From CAZFHA01 sp964518595 (lineage in GTDB: Bacteria > Bacillota > Clostridia > Saccharofermentanales > Saccharofermentanaceae), in assembly GCA_964518595.1 (NCBI GenBank), contig CAZFHA010000001.1, positions 62,001-126,000 on the forward strand: a stretch of 64,000 bases of DNA, read 5' to 3'. Shown here piece after piece: positions 16,764-26,325 of the stretch. The translations under genes and the position numbers were made by a program. The first letter of the stretch is position 1; each line of letters opens with the position of its first letter. The notes beneath the pieces were generated by a model, which saw nothing but the letters and a program-made list of their open reading frames with translations, was not told the DNA's origin and ran no database searches.

Positions 16764-18254
16764 TTAGTCTTCACCACGATGATATTCACTGGGGGAGGCT
16801 CCGGTGACGGAGCGGAAAATACGGCTGAAATAGAATTGGTTACTATAGCCTACCAGGGCAGCTACATCTTTGATAAGCATGTCCGGATTTTCTTCCAGAA
16901 GTTGCTTGGCTTTTTCCATTCTTACCATGGTCAAATAGGCGTTGAAGGATTGTCCGGTGTATTTGCGAAATAGACGGCTTATGTAGGTTTGGGAAATGCC
17001 AAAGAAGCGGCAAAGGGTGTCTAGGGTTAGCGATTTGTCATAGGAGGAGGCCACGTAGGTCTCAATGGTACTAAAGAATTCCTTTGTGTCGATTTTGTAG
17101 TAGATGGAGGATTTGCCGGTTAACATGTGTTCACTGATTCCCGTCAGATTTTCGGCCAGTTGAGCGGCCGATTCCGCATAACAAAAAGCATCTTCCACCA
17201 TGGTGTCGATTTGACTGTCATAGCGAAAGGCCTGAGATTCCATAGCTATTTGATAAAAAAGCTGTTTAACAGCACGTTCTAGACGCAGTTGCGGATAGTC
17301 TTGTTGCGACCAGCGGCTGAAAAGTTGCGCTAGGTGGGTTTTAAGTTCGTCCATATCTTGCTTATGTAAGTAATGGGAGATTTCTGTCAGGTTGGCGGCC
17401 GTCACAATGGGTGGTTGATTCTCTGATAAAGGTATCGGCGGGCTGCTATCTGCTAAAAGGATCACCTGATTTTTCCCAACAATTAGACCTTGATTTAGAG
17501 CTTGGTACAGACTTTGAATTTTTTCTGCCATGGATCTGGGGAAAAAGGGCTGTTGTTGAAGAATTAAACTATAGTAGCCCGCCATGGGTTTGGTCACACT
17601 CCGCTTGATCAACGTATGAAAATAGTCTATAGGAATGGCACTGGCCGGGCAAAGATACAGAGTCTCCATTTCATCACGGCCAAAGGTATGCATCACTTCA
17701 TTCCCTAAGGAGGGTACCGCAGCCGCAGTGCCTCTAAAAAACCGTCCCGGCAAACCATTATTTCTTACCAATGCGGCCATATAGGCCTCTTCAGGAAAAA
17801 GGCCTTCGATCTCTTCAAGGGGTGGATTCCGTCCCCAGGTTATGCTTTGGATCAACTGATATTTTTTCTGATTATTGTCCTGCTGTATCCGCTTTGCCAC
17901 AGCCTGCAAGGCTTTGTAGAGTCCCGCTGGGGAGATAGGCTTAAGCAGGTAGTCAAAAACCTGATTTTTGAGGGCTTCTCGGGCATATTCAAAGTCTTGG
18001 TAACCACTAACAATAATAGAATACACGGCGGGGTAGAGTCCGGCCAATTCTTTGGAGAGCTCTAATCCATTCATCACCGGCATGCGAATATCCATAATAA
18101 CGATATCCGGCTTCAATTGCTTTATTATAGCCAGTGCTTCTTTGCCATTATCCGCCGTACCCACGATTCGGAAACCAGGGCAATGGAGTTCGACAATGGT
18201 ACAAATGTGATTACGTGCCGATGGTTCATCTTCTACAACCAAAATTCCATACAT
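16764..18254 (-). CDS. YesN-like response regulator (REC + AraC HTH)
   Basis: 496 aa. N-terminal receiver domain (MYGILVVEDEPSARN; phospho-acceptor Asp in DIVIMDIRMPVMNG near 55; conserved Lys in FDYLLKPIS near 104), a long variable middle region, and a C-terminal AraC-type DNA-binding domain (about 395-496: TLDTLCRFFGISQTYISRLF and VGYSNQFYFSRIFRSVTG). The longer open frame starts 23 codons upstream without a ribosome site; GAGGGAG supports the ATG at 18254. It follows the sensor kinase by 14 bases. By family precedent it activates the adjacent divergent sugar-import and rhamnosidase genes. Confidence 0.9.
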   Translation of the reverse strand: MYGILVVEDEPSARNHICTIVELHCPGFRIVGTADNGKEALAIIKQLKPDIVIMDIRMPVMNGLELSKELAGLYPAVYSIIVSGYQDFEYAREALKNQVFDYLLKPISPAGLYKALQAVAKRIQQDNNQKKYQLIQSITWGRNPPLEEIEGLFPEEAYMAALVRNNGLPGRFFRGTAAAVPSLGNEVMHTFGRDEMETLYLCPASAIPIDYFHTLIKRSVTKPMAGYYSLILQQQPFFPRSMAEKIQSLYQALNQGLIVGKNQVILLADSSPPIPLSENQPPIVTAANLTEISHYLHKQDMDELKTHLAQLFSRWSQQDYPQLRLERAVKQLFYQIAMESQAFRYDSQIDTMVEDAFCYAESAAQLAENLTGISEHMLTGKSSIYYKIDTKEFFSTIETYVASSYDKSLTLDTLCRFFGISQTYISRLFRKYTGQSFNAYLTMVRMEKAKQLLEENPDMLIKDVAALVGYSNQFYFSRIFRSVTGASPSEYHRGED

Positions 18255-18268
18255 ACTATTGCTCCCTC

Positions 18269-20086
18269 TTAGTCTGCTTCCATGAGGGAACCAATGTGGA
18301 TTAAGCTCCCTCTCCCCTTGCAATTCCGAATTTCAAAAATTAAATGTGTTTTATAAAAGTAGCGCAGTCGTGCATAGGTGTTAATGATGCCCATACCACC
18401 TATCTCCAATCCCTTGGGCTGAAAATCATCAGGACAACTGTCAATCTGCCGCATTTTTTCTTGCAATTCTGCTAAAACAATTGGATCAAAGCCTTGTCCG
18501 TCATCTCGAATTACCACATGCCAGTAACCGGCTTTCTGCCAGCCTAGAATCCGAATTCTCATACAACCAGACACCCTCTGGTAACCATGATTAATAGCAT
18601 TCTCTACCATTTGTTGGATAACAATTTTAGGAATCTTCTGCTGCTCTATATTCGGGTCAACCTTAATACTACAGTCTAAGTTCTGTTGATAGCGGCTTTT
18701 TAATAAGACAATGTAGTCCTGGACGTAGGTAATTTCTTCCTTAATGGTGGCAAAGCGATTTCGGGTATTGGTGGAGTAGCGAAGCATGGCCGCTAGGCTA
18801 TCGCAAATATCACAAATCGTCGAGTCTTCACTCAACACGCCACGATGAGAAAGAACATTTAGAATATTAAACATGAAATGAGGATTAATCTGAGCTTGCA
18901 GGGCATCAAATTGGGCTTGCATTTGCAGTGCCGATATTTTTGTTTCTCGGACAATGGCCTCCTGTAAACGCTGGGTTAGAGCATTATAGGCCGTTTCCAG
19001 ACGATAAATTTCATCATTAGAACCACCCATGTTTACACTGTCGGCTAGATTTTCGATGTTGGTTTGTTCAATTTTGCGGCGCAAAATGCCCAGAGGGGCA
19101 GTTAAACGATTGGCTAAGAGAAAAATGAAGCAAAAAGATAAGAGACAGATGGCCAAGCATATCAAGCCCGTCATCACGGTAATGTAAGAAGTGGATTCAA
19201 ACCAGATATTTTGGTTCTGAATCATAATAACCTGCATACCGGAGTAAGACGAGGCCGCACGTATCAGCATTTCCGGCGCCTGAAGTAAAGGATTTTCTTT
19301 GTAGGCTACCTGTGGAGTCTCTGCTACGTCTTTCTTTCTATCCAACTGGTTGGCTTGGCGATAATAGTTTTCTAACTCCACAGTCATTCCCACTGATGAA
19401 TAGATCACCTGATCTTCCCACAAGACTAAAATTTTCACCCCCTCAGATTCACCCTGCCTAAAGATATCTGAAAAAATTTGGTAATCCTTTTGCACCTCAA
19501 TATATCCCATCTGTTCTTTCCCCTGTATTCGATGAATCAAACTGATTACAGGAATTCCAGCTTCTTTGGCCCAAGGATCGGAAGCGAATCTTAAAAGGTG
19601 AAGAGTTCCATACGCTTGTTTTTCCGACTGATGTAGCCATTTGGCTCCAGTGATAGAAAAGCTGCCATCTGCCAAACTGGGTACCTGAAAGTTACTACTT
19701 AAAAAATCACCATTACTATTAAAGTAGTTAATGCGATAATAATTTTTTTGCAGGTAAAAGCTGTTAATAGCAGGAAGCATATTCTGTTTCGCTGTAAGTA
19801 TAAGGGACTGTCCATGTTCAGTGTCACGATCCATGGTAGCTAAGGTGTGACAAGCCGCCAAAAAATTCTGATCCGATAACAAGTAAATAGGAATAAATTC
19901 CATAGTTTTTACTTGTTCGTCCACTTGTTGCAGTAAGCTAACACTGATAAATTGACCATTCTGACGTGCCTGTAGCTGCAACTGGTGAATGTTGTAGTAG
20001 CGAAAACCTGCACCGAATCCCACTGTAATCGCAAAAAGTAACAAGGAGTAGGTTAGAATAATTTTAGTTTTAAAACGCACAGACAA
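18269..20086 (-). CDS. YesM-like sensor histidine kinase
   Basis: 605 aa: N-terminal membrane helix, an extracellular sensor region of about 250 residues, a second membrane helix (about 300-325), a HAMP linker, the His_kinase domain with the phospho-acceptor in ALQAQINPHFMFNIL, and a HATPase domain (N box VENAINHGY; G box DDGQGFDP and GGMGIINTYARLRYFY). This is the LytS/YesM class that pairs with YesN regulators to sense oligosaccharides, often via a binding protein. The start is uncertain: TTG at 20086, or the GTG six bases later, which is better spaced from the AAAGGCAGG site. Divergent from the sugar ABC operon. Confidence 0.9.
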   Translation of the reverse strand: MSVRFKTKIILTYSLLLFAITVGFGAGFRYYNIHQLQLQARQNGQFISVSLLQQVDEQVKTMEFIPIYLLSDQNFLAACHTLATMDRDTEHGQSLILTAKQNMLPAINSFYLQKNYYRINYFNSNGDFLSSNFQVPSLADGSFSITGAKWLHQSEKQAYGTLHLLRFASDPWAKEAGIPVISLIHRIQGKEQMGYIEVQKDYQIFSDIFRQGESEGVKILVLWEDQVIYSSVGMTVELENYYRQANQLDRKKDVAETPQVAYKENPLLQAPEMLIRAASSYSGMQVIMIQNQNIWFESTSYITVMTGLICLAICLLSFCFIFLLANRLTAPLGILRRKIEQTNIENLADSVNMGGSNDEIYRLETAYNALTQRLQEAIVRETKISALQMQAQFDALQAQINPHFMFNILNVLSHRGVLSEDSTICDICDSLAAMLRYSTNTRNRFATIKEEITYVQDYIVLLKSRYQQNLDCSIKVDPNIEQQKIPKIVIQQMVENAINHGYQRVSGCMRIRILGWQKAGYWHVVIRDDGQGFDPIVLAELQEKMRQIDSCPDDFQPKGLEIGGMGIINTYARLRYFYKTHLIFEIRNCKGRGSLIHIGSLMEAD

Positions 20087-20378
20087 CCTGCCTTTCCGCC
20101 TTGATCCTGTTCCGAGCCAAAATGGGCGGCTAATAGGGACATTATAGGAGTAGGCTTATGAGCTTTTCAAGGGTGTTACTCCTAAGAAAGATAACTCAAG
20201 TTAGAATGTACTGGATTTTCATGCTGTTTGTGTTGGATTGGATATGGAGAGTAGAACGAGGGGGCTGTTATGATCTAAATCATAAGAAATCCCTCAGCCG
20301 ACGCATCTACCACAAGTTGGTGCTAACTGAAAGTTGGATTGTAGGAAGTAATGAGTGGAAAGAGGAGGAGAACATAAA

Positions 20379-21722
20379 ATGAATGGCAAAAAAATTCTCA
20401 GTTTTGGTTTGGCATTAGTTCTATCTTTGTCTCTGTTGGCCGGATGTGGTGGAGGTAGCAGCAAAACCACTACCAAAGGTGGAAGTGCCACCGATAGCAG
20501 TGTAGCCGGAGCGGCTTTGGCTGGAGAGAGAGTAGAAATTTCTTTCCTTGTAGACAAGGATACCCCTATTGCAGGCCTAGAAGCAGTTGCTAAAAAAATT
20601 GAAGAAAAATATAACATCGTCACAAATTTCGAGCTGCGTATGGGTGGATCGGAAGGAGACAATATTGTGAAAACTCGTTTGGCTTCTGGCGATATGACTG
20701 ATATTTTTTTATATAATACAGGAGCTCTGCTACAGGCTATCAGCCCCGATGATTATTTACTGGATCTTTCCAGCGAGGACTTCGCCTCAGTTCTGGATGA
20801 TAATTTTGTTCAGGCAGCCAGTGTCAATAATAAGCTCTACGCTATCCCCTATAATTCCAGTCAGGCTGGAGCCTGGCTCTACAACAAGGCGGTTTATGCT
20901 GAGCTAGGCCTAAAAGTTCCCCAGACCTGGCAAGAACTGATGGATAATTGCAAGGTAATCAAAGAGGCCGGAAAAACCGCCATCATTGGCTCTTATAAAG
21001 ATGACTGGACTTCACAACTAGTTTTTTTGTCAGACGAATATAATGTTTTGGCCGGTAGCCCTAACTTCCCAAAGGAATTTACCGAGAACAAGGCCAAGTA
21101 TGCCACCGACCCGGCAGCTTTGCGAAGTTGGGAAAAACTGGCTGCCACCCACGAATATCTGAACTCAGATTATCTGGCTACCACCTATGACGTAGCCTTA
21201 GATATGCTGGTGAGCGGCGATGGCGTGCACTACCCCATGTTAACCCAAGCTTTAAGCAGCATATATCAACTCTATCCTGAAGATATTGATAATATCGGCG
21301 TTTTTGCCCAACCGGGAGATGACGCTTCGAATGTTGGACTGACCGTTTGGGCACCCTATGGCCTCTACGTTAACAAAAACAGTCCTCACGTTGAAGCCGT
21401 AAAAAAATGGATGGCCTTTTATGTTACCCAAGAAGCAGTTGATGTTTATGCCGCAGCTATTAAGCCTGATGGACCTTATGCTATAAAGGGTGTTAGTTTG
21501 CCGGAAGACGCCTATGCCGGAGTCAAAGAAATGCAAGCTTATTTTGATAACGGCAAAACAGCCTTAGCACTAGAATTCGAAACCCCGGTTAAAGGTTCTT
21601 CTGCTCCCCAAATCTGTGTATCCGTTGGTTCGGGAATATTAAGTCCTGAAGAAGGGGCTACTCAATACGACCAAGATGTACAAAAACAAGCTATTCAGCT
21701 TAATCTACCAGGTTGGAAATAA
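20379..21722 (+). CDS. ABC sugar-binding lipoprotein (family 1)
   Basis: 447 aa extracellular solute-binding protein. Lysine-rich signal peptide and lipobox LLAGC (Cys near 22), then a Gly/Ser/Thr linker and a two-lobed family 1 binding fold (IPYNSSQAGAWLYNKAVYAELGLKVPQTWQELMDNC is typical). The GTG start of the longest frame is rejected: AGAGGAGGAG precedes the ATG at 20379. First gene of the transport operon. A stable stem-loop follows it, as often seen where the binding protein is made in excess over the permeases. Probable substrate: rhamnose-containing oligosaccharides, from the GH78 neighbour. Confidence 0.88.
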   Translation: MNGKKILSFGLALVLSLSLLAGCGGGSSKTTTKGGSATDSSVAGAALAGERVEISFLVDKDTPIAGLEAVAKKIEEKYNIVTNFELRMGGSEGDNIVKTRLASGDMTDIFLYNTGALLQAISPDDYLLDLSSEDFASVLDDNFVQAASVNNKLYAIPYNSSQAGAWLYNKAVYAELGLKVPQTWQELMDNCKVIKEAGKTAIIGSYKDDWTSQLVFLSDEYNVLAGSPNFPKEFTENKAKYATDPAALRSWEKLAATHEYLNSDYLATTYDVALDMLVSGDGVHYPMLTQALSSIYQLYPEDIDNIGVFAQPGDDASNVGLTVWAPYGLYVNKNSPHVEAVKKWMAFYVTQEAVDVYAAAIKPDGPYAIKGVSLPEDAYAGVKEMQAYFDNGKTALALEFETPVKGSSAPQICVSVGSGILSPEEGATQYDQDVQKQAIQLNLPGWK

Positions 21723-21738
21723 GTAAAACTGATTCAAC

Positions 21739-21776
21739 AATCCCCCCGAGCATTATTCTCTGGGGGGATTTTATTT
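21739..21776 (+). terminator. Stem-loop between binding-protein and permease genes
   Basis: AATCCCCCC pairs perfectly with GGGGGGATT (21762-21770) and is followed by TTATTT. It is probably a leaky terminator or an mRNA-stabilising stem giving more binding protein than permease. Confidence 0.75.
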
Positions 21777-21841
21777 CATTCTGATACCAGGGATCTTTTT
21801 TATATTCCCTGGGCTTGCGTTTGTGGAAAGGAGTGCGTATT

Positions 21842-22702
21842 TTGGATAAAAAAATCTATTCACCCTGGTTTATGTTGCCAGCATTACTGGTTTTCAGTGT
21901 ACTTTTCATTATCCCTACTATTATTTCCTTTTTTTTCAGCACCACTGTATGGACGTTAAATGATTTTCGCTTCGTGGGACTGCAGAACTTTGTTACCTTT
22001 TTTCAGGAGCCTTCCTTACGGATTGGTATCTCCAATACCTTGATCTATGCAGTACTTACTTCAGGAATTAAAGTCATACTCGGATTACTGCTTGGCTCAT
22101 TGCTCACACTGGCTTTACTTAAAACCAAAAACGTTGTGCGTACCATTTTATTTTTTCCCAATTTGGTCAGTACCGTAGCTGTGGGTATCACTTTCAGTGC
22201 CTTGATGCATCCAACCAAAGGTGTTTTTAATACCGTCTTAGCGGCGATTGGGCTAAGCGGCCCTGACTGGCTGGGTAACCCTTCTATTGCTCTATACTCA
22301 GTCATTGCCACAGATGTCTGGAAAGGTGTCGGGGTCGCGACAGTGATCTACATTGCCGGAATCTCTGCCATTGATCGAAACTATTATGAAGCCGCCTCTA
22401 TTGATGGCGCTACTGGCTTACGCCAGTTCATCCGAATCACCTTCCCCTTATGCCGACCGGCGATGAACTCAGTTATTATCCTATCCTTTATCGGTGGGCT
22501 TCGCACTTTTGATCTGATCTGGACTATGACCCGAGGCGGCCCTGGTTTCGCCACCGATACCATGGCTTCTATCGTTTATAAACAGTATGCTGCAGGCTAT
22601 TATGGTCTTTCCACCGCCGGAAACGTACTGATGTTCTTACTCATCGCTTTGCTGGCTTTTCCCTTACAAAAATTCTTACTTAGTCGGGAGGCGGATACAT
22701 GA
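21842..22702 (+). CDS. ABC sugar permease (MalF-type)
   Basis: 286 aa, six predicted helices, with the conserved cytoplasmic EAA loop YYEAASIDGATGLRQFIRITFPLCRP that contacts the ATPase. No ATPase gene is present in the operon. A TTG at 21842, with AAAGGAG eight bases before it, is the best start; the longer frame opens within the ribosome-site region. It overlaps the next permease by four bases, so the two are translationally coupled. Confidence 0.87.
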   Translation: MDKKIYSPWFMLPALLVFSVLFIIPTIISFFFSTTVWTLNDFRFVGLQNFVTFFQEPSLRIGISNTLIYAVLTSGIKVILGLLLGSLLTLALLKTKNVVRTILFFPNLVSTVAVGITFSALMHPTKGVFNTVLAAIGLSGPDWLGNPSIALYSVIATDVWKGVGVATVIYIAGISAIDRNYYEAASIDGATGLRQFIRITFPLCRPAMNSVIILSFIGGLRTFDLIWTMTRGGPGFATDTMASIVYKQYAAGYYGLSTAGNVLMFLLIALLAFPLQKFLLSREADT

Positions 22703-23532
22703 AAAATCGAAAAATTTTCTATTGGCTTCTTGATGCCTTCTTACTGGTTTCCACCAGCATTGTTATTCTGACGCCCTTTGTTTTTATGCTCCTTAACTCC
22801 TTTAAAAATCGTAAAGAATCCGGAATGATGAATTTTACTTTCCCCACTGAATTTTTGATTGGAGACAACTATACGAAAGTTTTTAAAGAACAGAATTACA
22901 TGTTGGTACGGGCGTTTTTTAATAGTACGGTAATTACTGTTGGCGCATTGATTCTATTGGTCTTGATCTGTTCTATGTCCGGTTATATTCTGCAGCGCCG
23001 CAGAGGAAAAGCCACGGGAGCGCTGAATTTGCTCTTTTTATCTGGGCTAATGCTGCCACCAGCCATCCTACCCACCATTTGGGTAATGCAAACCATTGGC
23101 ATCTACCGCAGCCTCGCAGGGATGGTTTTAGTAGAGGTAGCTCTAAGTATACCTTTTGCGGTAATGCTTTATCGGGGTTTTATGTATTCCGTCCCAAAAG
23201 AAGTTGAGGAATCGGCTTACGTTGATGGCTGTGGTCGCTTACGAATGTTTTTCCAAATCGTTTTCCCCCTTCTAAAGCCGGTTACCGCCACCATTATTGT
23301 TCTCAATGCCGTTACAATTTTTAATGACTTTGTCAATCCGTTGTATTTTTTGCCAGGAGCAGAAAATGCTACCATCCAACTAACACTGTATAACTTTATT
23401 GGTCGCTATGGCAGTAGCTGGAATCTACTATTTGCCAATGTTATTTTGATTACCCTCCCCCCCTTCATTCTATTTATTTTCTTTAACAAAAAAATTGTAG
23501 TCGGCATGACTGCCGGTGCTGTAAAGGGCTAA
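22699..23532 (+). CDS. ABC sugar permease (MalG-type)
   Basis: 277 aa carbohydrate permease of the inner membrane, six helices, with the EAA loop EESAYVDGCGRLRMFFQIVFPLLKP and the family C-terminus ending VVGMTAGAVKG. Partner of the preceding MalF-type permease. Start codon overlaps its stop; GGGAGG lies just upstream. Feeds the cytoplasmic GH78 rhamnosidase encoded next. Confidence 0.88.
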   Translation: MKNRKIFYWLLDAFLLVSTSIVILTPFVFMLLNSFKNRKESGMMNFTFPTEFLIGDNYTKVFKEQNYMLVRAFFNSTVITVGALILLVLICSMSGYILQRRRGKATGALNLLFLSGLMLPPAILPTIWVMQTIGIYRSLAGMVLVEVALSIPFAVMLYRGFMYSVPKEVEESAYVDGCGRLRMFFQIVFPLLKPVTATIIVLNAVTIFNDFVNPLYFLPGAENATIQLTLYNFIGRYGSSWNLLFANVILITLPPFILFIFFNKKIVVGMTAGAVKG

Positions 23533-23559
23533 TAGTCCGCAAAAATGGAGGAATTTTTC

Positions 23560-26208
23560 ATGTTAGCAGTATTTGATTTACGCTGTGAGTATCAAAGCAA
23601 TCCCATTGGTATCAGCCGTCTCGCCCCCCGCTTTAGCTGGAAAATAACCAGTGACAAGTCGGCGGTACTACAAAAATCTTATGAACTGCAGGTAGCCACA
23701 GATTCTGGCTTCACGGCTATTCTTTGGGATAGTGGTGAAGTTCTTAGTGAGAATTCGGTTCTTATCCCCTATTCCGGTCACGCTCTGACTTCTGATTGCC
23801 GCTATTATTACCGGGTTCGAATCAAGGATAACTATAATCAGCAGAGTTCTTGGAGTGAAATCGGCTATTTTCATACCAGTCTTTTAGACCCCGCCCTTTG
23901 GAAGGCAAAATTCGTTACCGCAGAGTCAATGGAAGACGCCAAGTCCTCTGCCGGAACCCTCCTGCGCAAAAGTTTTTCACCGAGAGAAAAACCCGTCTCA
24001 GCCACCCTATTTGTCACGGCCAAGGGGCTTTATCGGATGAACCTGAATGGGCAGAGAGTCGGCCAAGACCTCTTAACGCCCGGTTGGACAGAGTATGGCA
24101 GTCGTATCCAATTTCAAACTTACGATGTTACGTCATTAGTCAAGCCCGATGCTAATGCTCTGGGAGCACTAATAGGAGCAGGCTGGTACAAGGGCGATTT
24201 GGCTGGTTGGGTTGGCACCAGAAATCACTATGGCTACCGCACCGCACTCTTGGCGCAACTGCAGCTTCACTATGAAGATGGTAGCTGTGAAATTATTTCT
24301 ACCGATGAAACCTGGACCTGGGCACCTGCACCTGTTACTTTTTCAGAGCTTTACCATGGGGAAAACTACGACGCCCGCTTAGAACAAGTGGATTGGGATC
24401 AGGGAGATTTTGATGAGAGCACCTGGCAAAAAGTCCAAATAGAGAGTCTTGACCTTAGTACGGTAGTTCCTCAAGATGGTCCCATGGTCATCTATCACGA
24501 ACAGATAGAACCGCAGTCCTTTTTTACCACGCCGGCCGGAGACCAGGTGATAGATTTTGGCCAGAACATGTCTGGCTTGGTACGCTTTCGAGTAACCGGA
24601 AAGACCGGAGATAAGGTTATACTGCGTCATGCCGAAACCTTAGATAGTGCGGGTAATTTTTACACCGAAAATTTACGCTCGGCTCGTCAGACCATAGAAT
24701 ATACCCTAAAGGGTGAAGATGAAGAATACTACGAACCCTACTTGACCTTCCAAGGCTTTCGCTATATTGCCATTGATAGTTTTCCCGGTGTGATTGACCC
24801 CACAGCCTTTGAAGCCGTGGCAATCTATTCTGAAATGCGCCCCACTGGAAGCTTTACCTGTTCTAATCCCCTATTAAATCGCCTGATTAAAAATGTCGAA
24901 TGGGGTATGAAAAGTAATTTCGTCGATATTCCCACAGACTGCCCCCAGCGGGATGAGCGCTTGGGCTGGACGGGAGACGCTCAGGTCTTTGTTCGAGCCG
25001 CCTCCTATCTGATGGAAACTGCTCCTTTTTTTAGTAAATGGCTTAAAGATGTGGCACTCGCGCAATATCCCGATGGCAGTGTAACCCATGTTGTTCCTAA
25101 TGTGTTAAAAAACGTTGCCGATTGCGACGATATGCTAAATACCGATACAGGCTCTTGCGGTTGGGGTGATGTGGCAGTAGTAGCACCCTGGGTAATTTAT
25201 AATTATTTCCAAGACAAAGAGATTCTTAAAAGTCAATATGCCAGCATGGAAAATTGGCTAGCCTACATAAAAGCTCATTCTCAAGATGGGTTAATCTGGA
25301 ATCAAGGTTTTCACTTTGGCGATTGGGTGGCCTTAGATGCTAAAGAAGGTAGCTACTTTGGCGCTACCCCTAATGACTTAACCGCTACCGCTTACTACGC
25401 CTATTCTACAAGTTTAATGATCAAAGCCGCCCAGGCGCTGGGAAAAGTTGAGGACGAAGCCTATTATACCGACTTGCTAGTCAAGATCAAAAAAGCCTAT
25501 GCCGATGAGTTCTTCACCCCGGCAGGGCGGCTGGTGGCTCCTACCCAAACGGCTCACGTTCTCTCCCTAGTCTTTGACCTAACCCCAGAAGCCTATAAAG
25601 CCAGAACCGCCGCCGGATTAGTCGCACTGCTGGAAGAAAACCAAGGACATCTTACCACCGGATTTCTGGGAACGCCTTATATTCTCTATGCTTTAAGTGA
25701 AAACGGCTATTTAAAGGAAGCCTATGATTTGCTCCAAAAAACTGATTACCCTTCCTGGCTCTATCAGGTTACTCAAGGAGCTACCACGGTTTGGGAGCAT
25801 TGGGATGGGCTCAAGCCTGACGGCACCATGTGGAGTGCCAATATGAATTCCTTTAATCACTATGCCTATGGCGCTGTGGCCGATTGGATATTCAGTGTAG
25901 CAGGTGGCCTTGACAGTGATAGCGACTACCCTGGCTACAAAAAAATCATGTTGGCACCACGCCCCGGCGGTGAACTTACTTGGGCAGAAACCACCTACGA
26001 AAGCCCTTATGGCCGAATATCTAGCCGTTGGGAAAAAGTCGACGGTAATTTAAAATTTGATTTTTCCATTCCGCCTAATACTATAGCAGAGCTAAGCCTA
26101 CCTCTGGCTAAAGCAGAAATCCTAGGGGATAACTTCCGCCAAGAAGGGGAATTAGCCATTGCTGTTCTAGGTTCTGGCACTTACCGGTTTAGCTATCCAT
26201 GGCAGTAA
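23560..26208 (+). CDS. Alpha-L-rhamnosidase, GH78
   Basis: 882 aa without a signal peptide, so it acts on imported saccharides. Domain order fits GH78: an N-terminal fibronectin/N-type domain (about 1-120), a beta-sandwich carbohydrate-binding domain (about 120-340), an (alpha/alpha)6 barrel (about 400-780) and a C-terminal beta domain. The catalytic region FVDIPTDCPQRDERLGWTGDAQVF is diagnostic, with the general acid in DERLGW. GGAGGAA six bases before 23560 favours that ATG over the in-frame ATG upstream. It is 27 bases after the permease gene. A strong terminator follows. Confidence 0.92.
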   Translation: MLAVFDLRCEYQSNPIGISRLAPRFSWKITSDKSAVLQKSYELQVATDSGFTAILWDSGEVLSENSVLIPYSGHALTSDCRYYYRVRIKDNYNQQSSWSEIGYFHTSLLDPALWKAKFVTAESMEDAKSSAGTLLRKSFSPREKPVSATLFVTAKGLYRMNLNGQRVGQDLLTPGWTEYGSRIQFQTYDVTSLVKPDANALGALIGAGWYKGDLAGWVGTRNHYGYRTALLAQLQLHYEDGSCEIISTDETWTWAPAPVTFSELYHGENYDARLEQVDWDQGDFDESTWQKVQIESLDLSTVVPQDGPMVIYHEQIEPQSFFTTPAGDQVIDFGQNMSGLVRFRVTGKTGDKVILRHAETLDSAGNFYTENLRSARQTIEYTLKGEDEEYYEPYLTFQGFRYIAIDSFPGVIDPTAFEAVAIYSEMRPTGSFTCSNPLLNRLIKNVEWGMKSNFVDIPTDCPQRDERLGWTGDAQVFVRAASYLMETAPFFSKWLKDVALAQYPDGSVTHVVPNVLKNVADCDDMLNTDTGSCGWGDVAVVAPWVIYNYFQDKEILKSQYASMENWLAYIKAHSQDGLIWNQGFHFGDWVALDAKEGSYFGATPNDLTATAYYAYSTSLMIKAAQALGKVEDEAYYTDLLVKIKKAYADEFFTPAGRLVAPTQTAHVLSLVFDLTPEAYKARTAAGLVALLEENQGHLTTGFLGTPYILYALSENGYLKEAYDLLQKTDYPSWLYQVTQGATTVWEHWDGLKPDGTMWSANMNSFNHYAYGAVADWIFSVAGGLDSDSDYPGYKKIMLAPRPGGELTWAETTYESPYGRISSRWEKVDGNLKFDFSIPPNTIAELSLPLAKAEILGDNFRQEGELAIAVLGSGTYRFSYPWQ

Positions 26209-26213
26209 GGCAG

Positions 26214-26250
26214 AGAGAAATGGGGTACTGAGCCCCATTTCTCTTTCTAT
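26214..26250 (+). terminator. Rho-independent terminator after GH78 gene
   Basis: AGAGAAATGGGG pairs perfectly with CCCCATTTCTCT (26233-26244) around a 7-base loop, followed by TTCTATTTAT. It ends the rhamnosidase transport operon. Confidence 0.88.
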
Positions 26251-26325
26251 TTATAGTTGTCTTTTATCCTATCTATTATTATTTACTACCCCCTAATCAA
26301 AGAAAAATACGAGGAGTAATACATT

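Noticed and set aside
20158..20382. Plus-strand 74-codon frame upstream of the sugar-binding protein
   Set aside because: Runs through the ribosome site of the lipoprotein gene and has no domain pattern; this interval is the promoter region.
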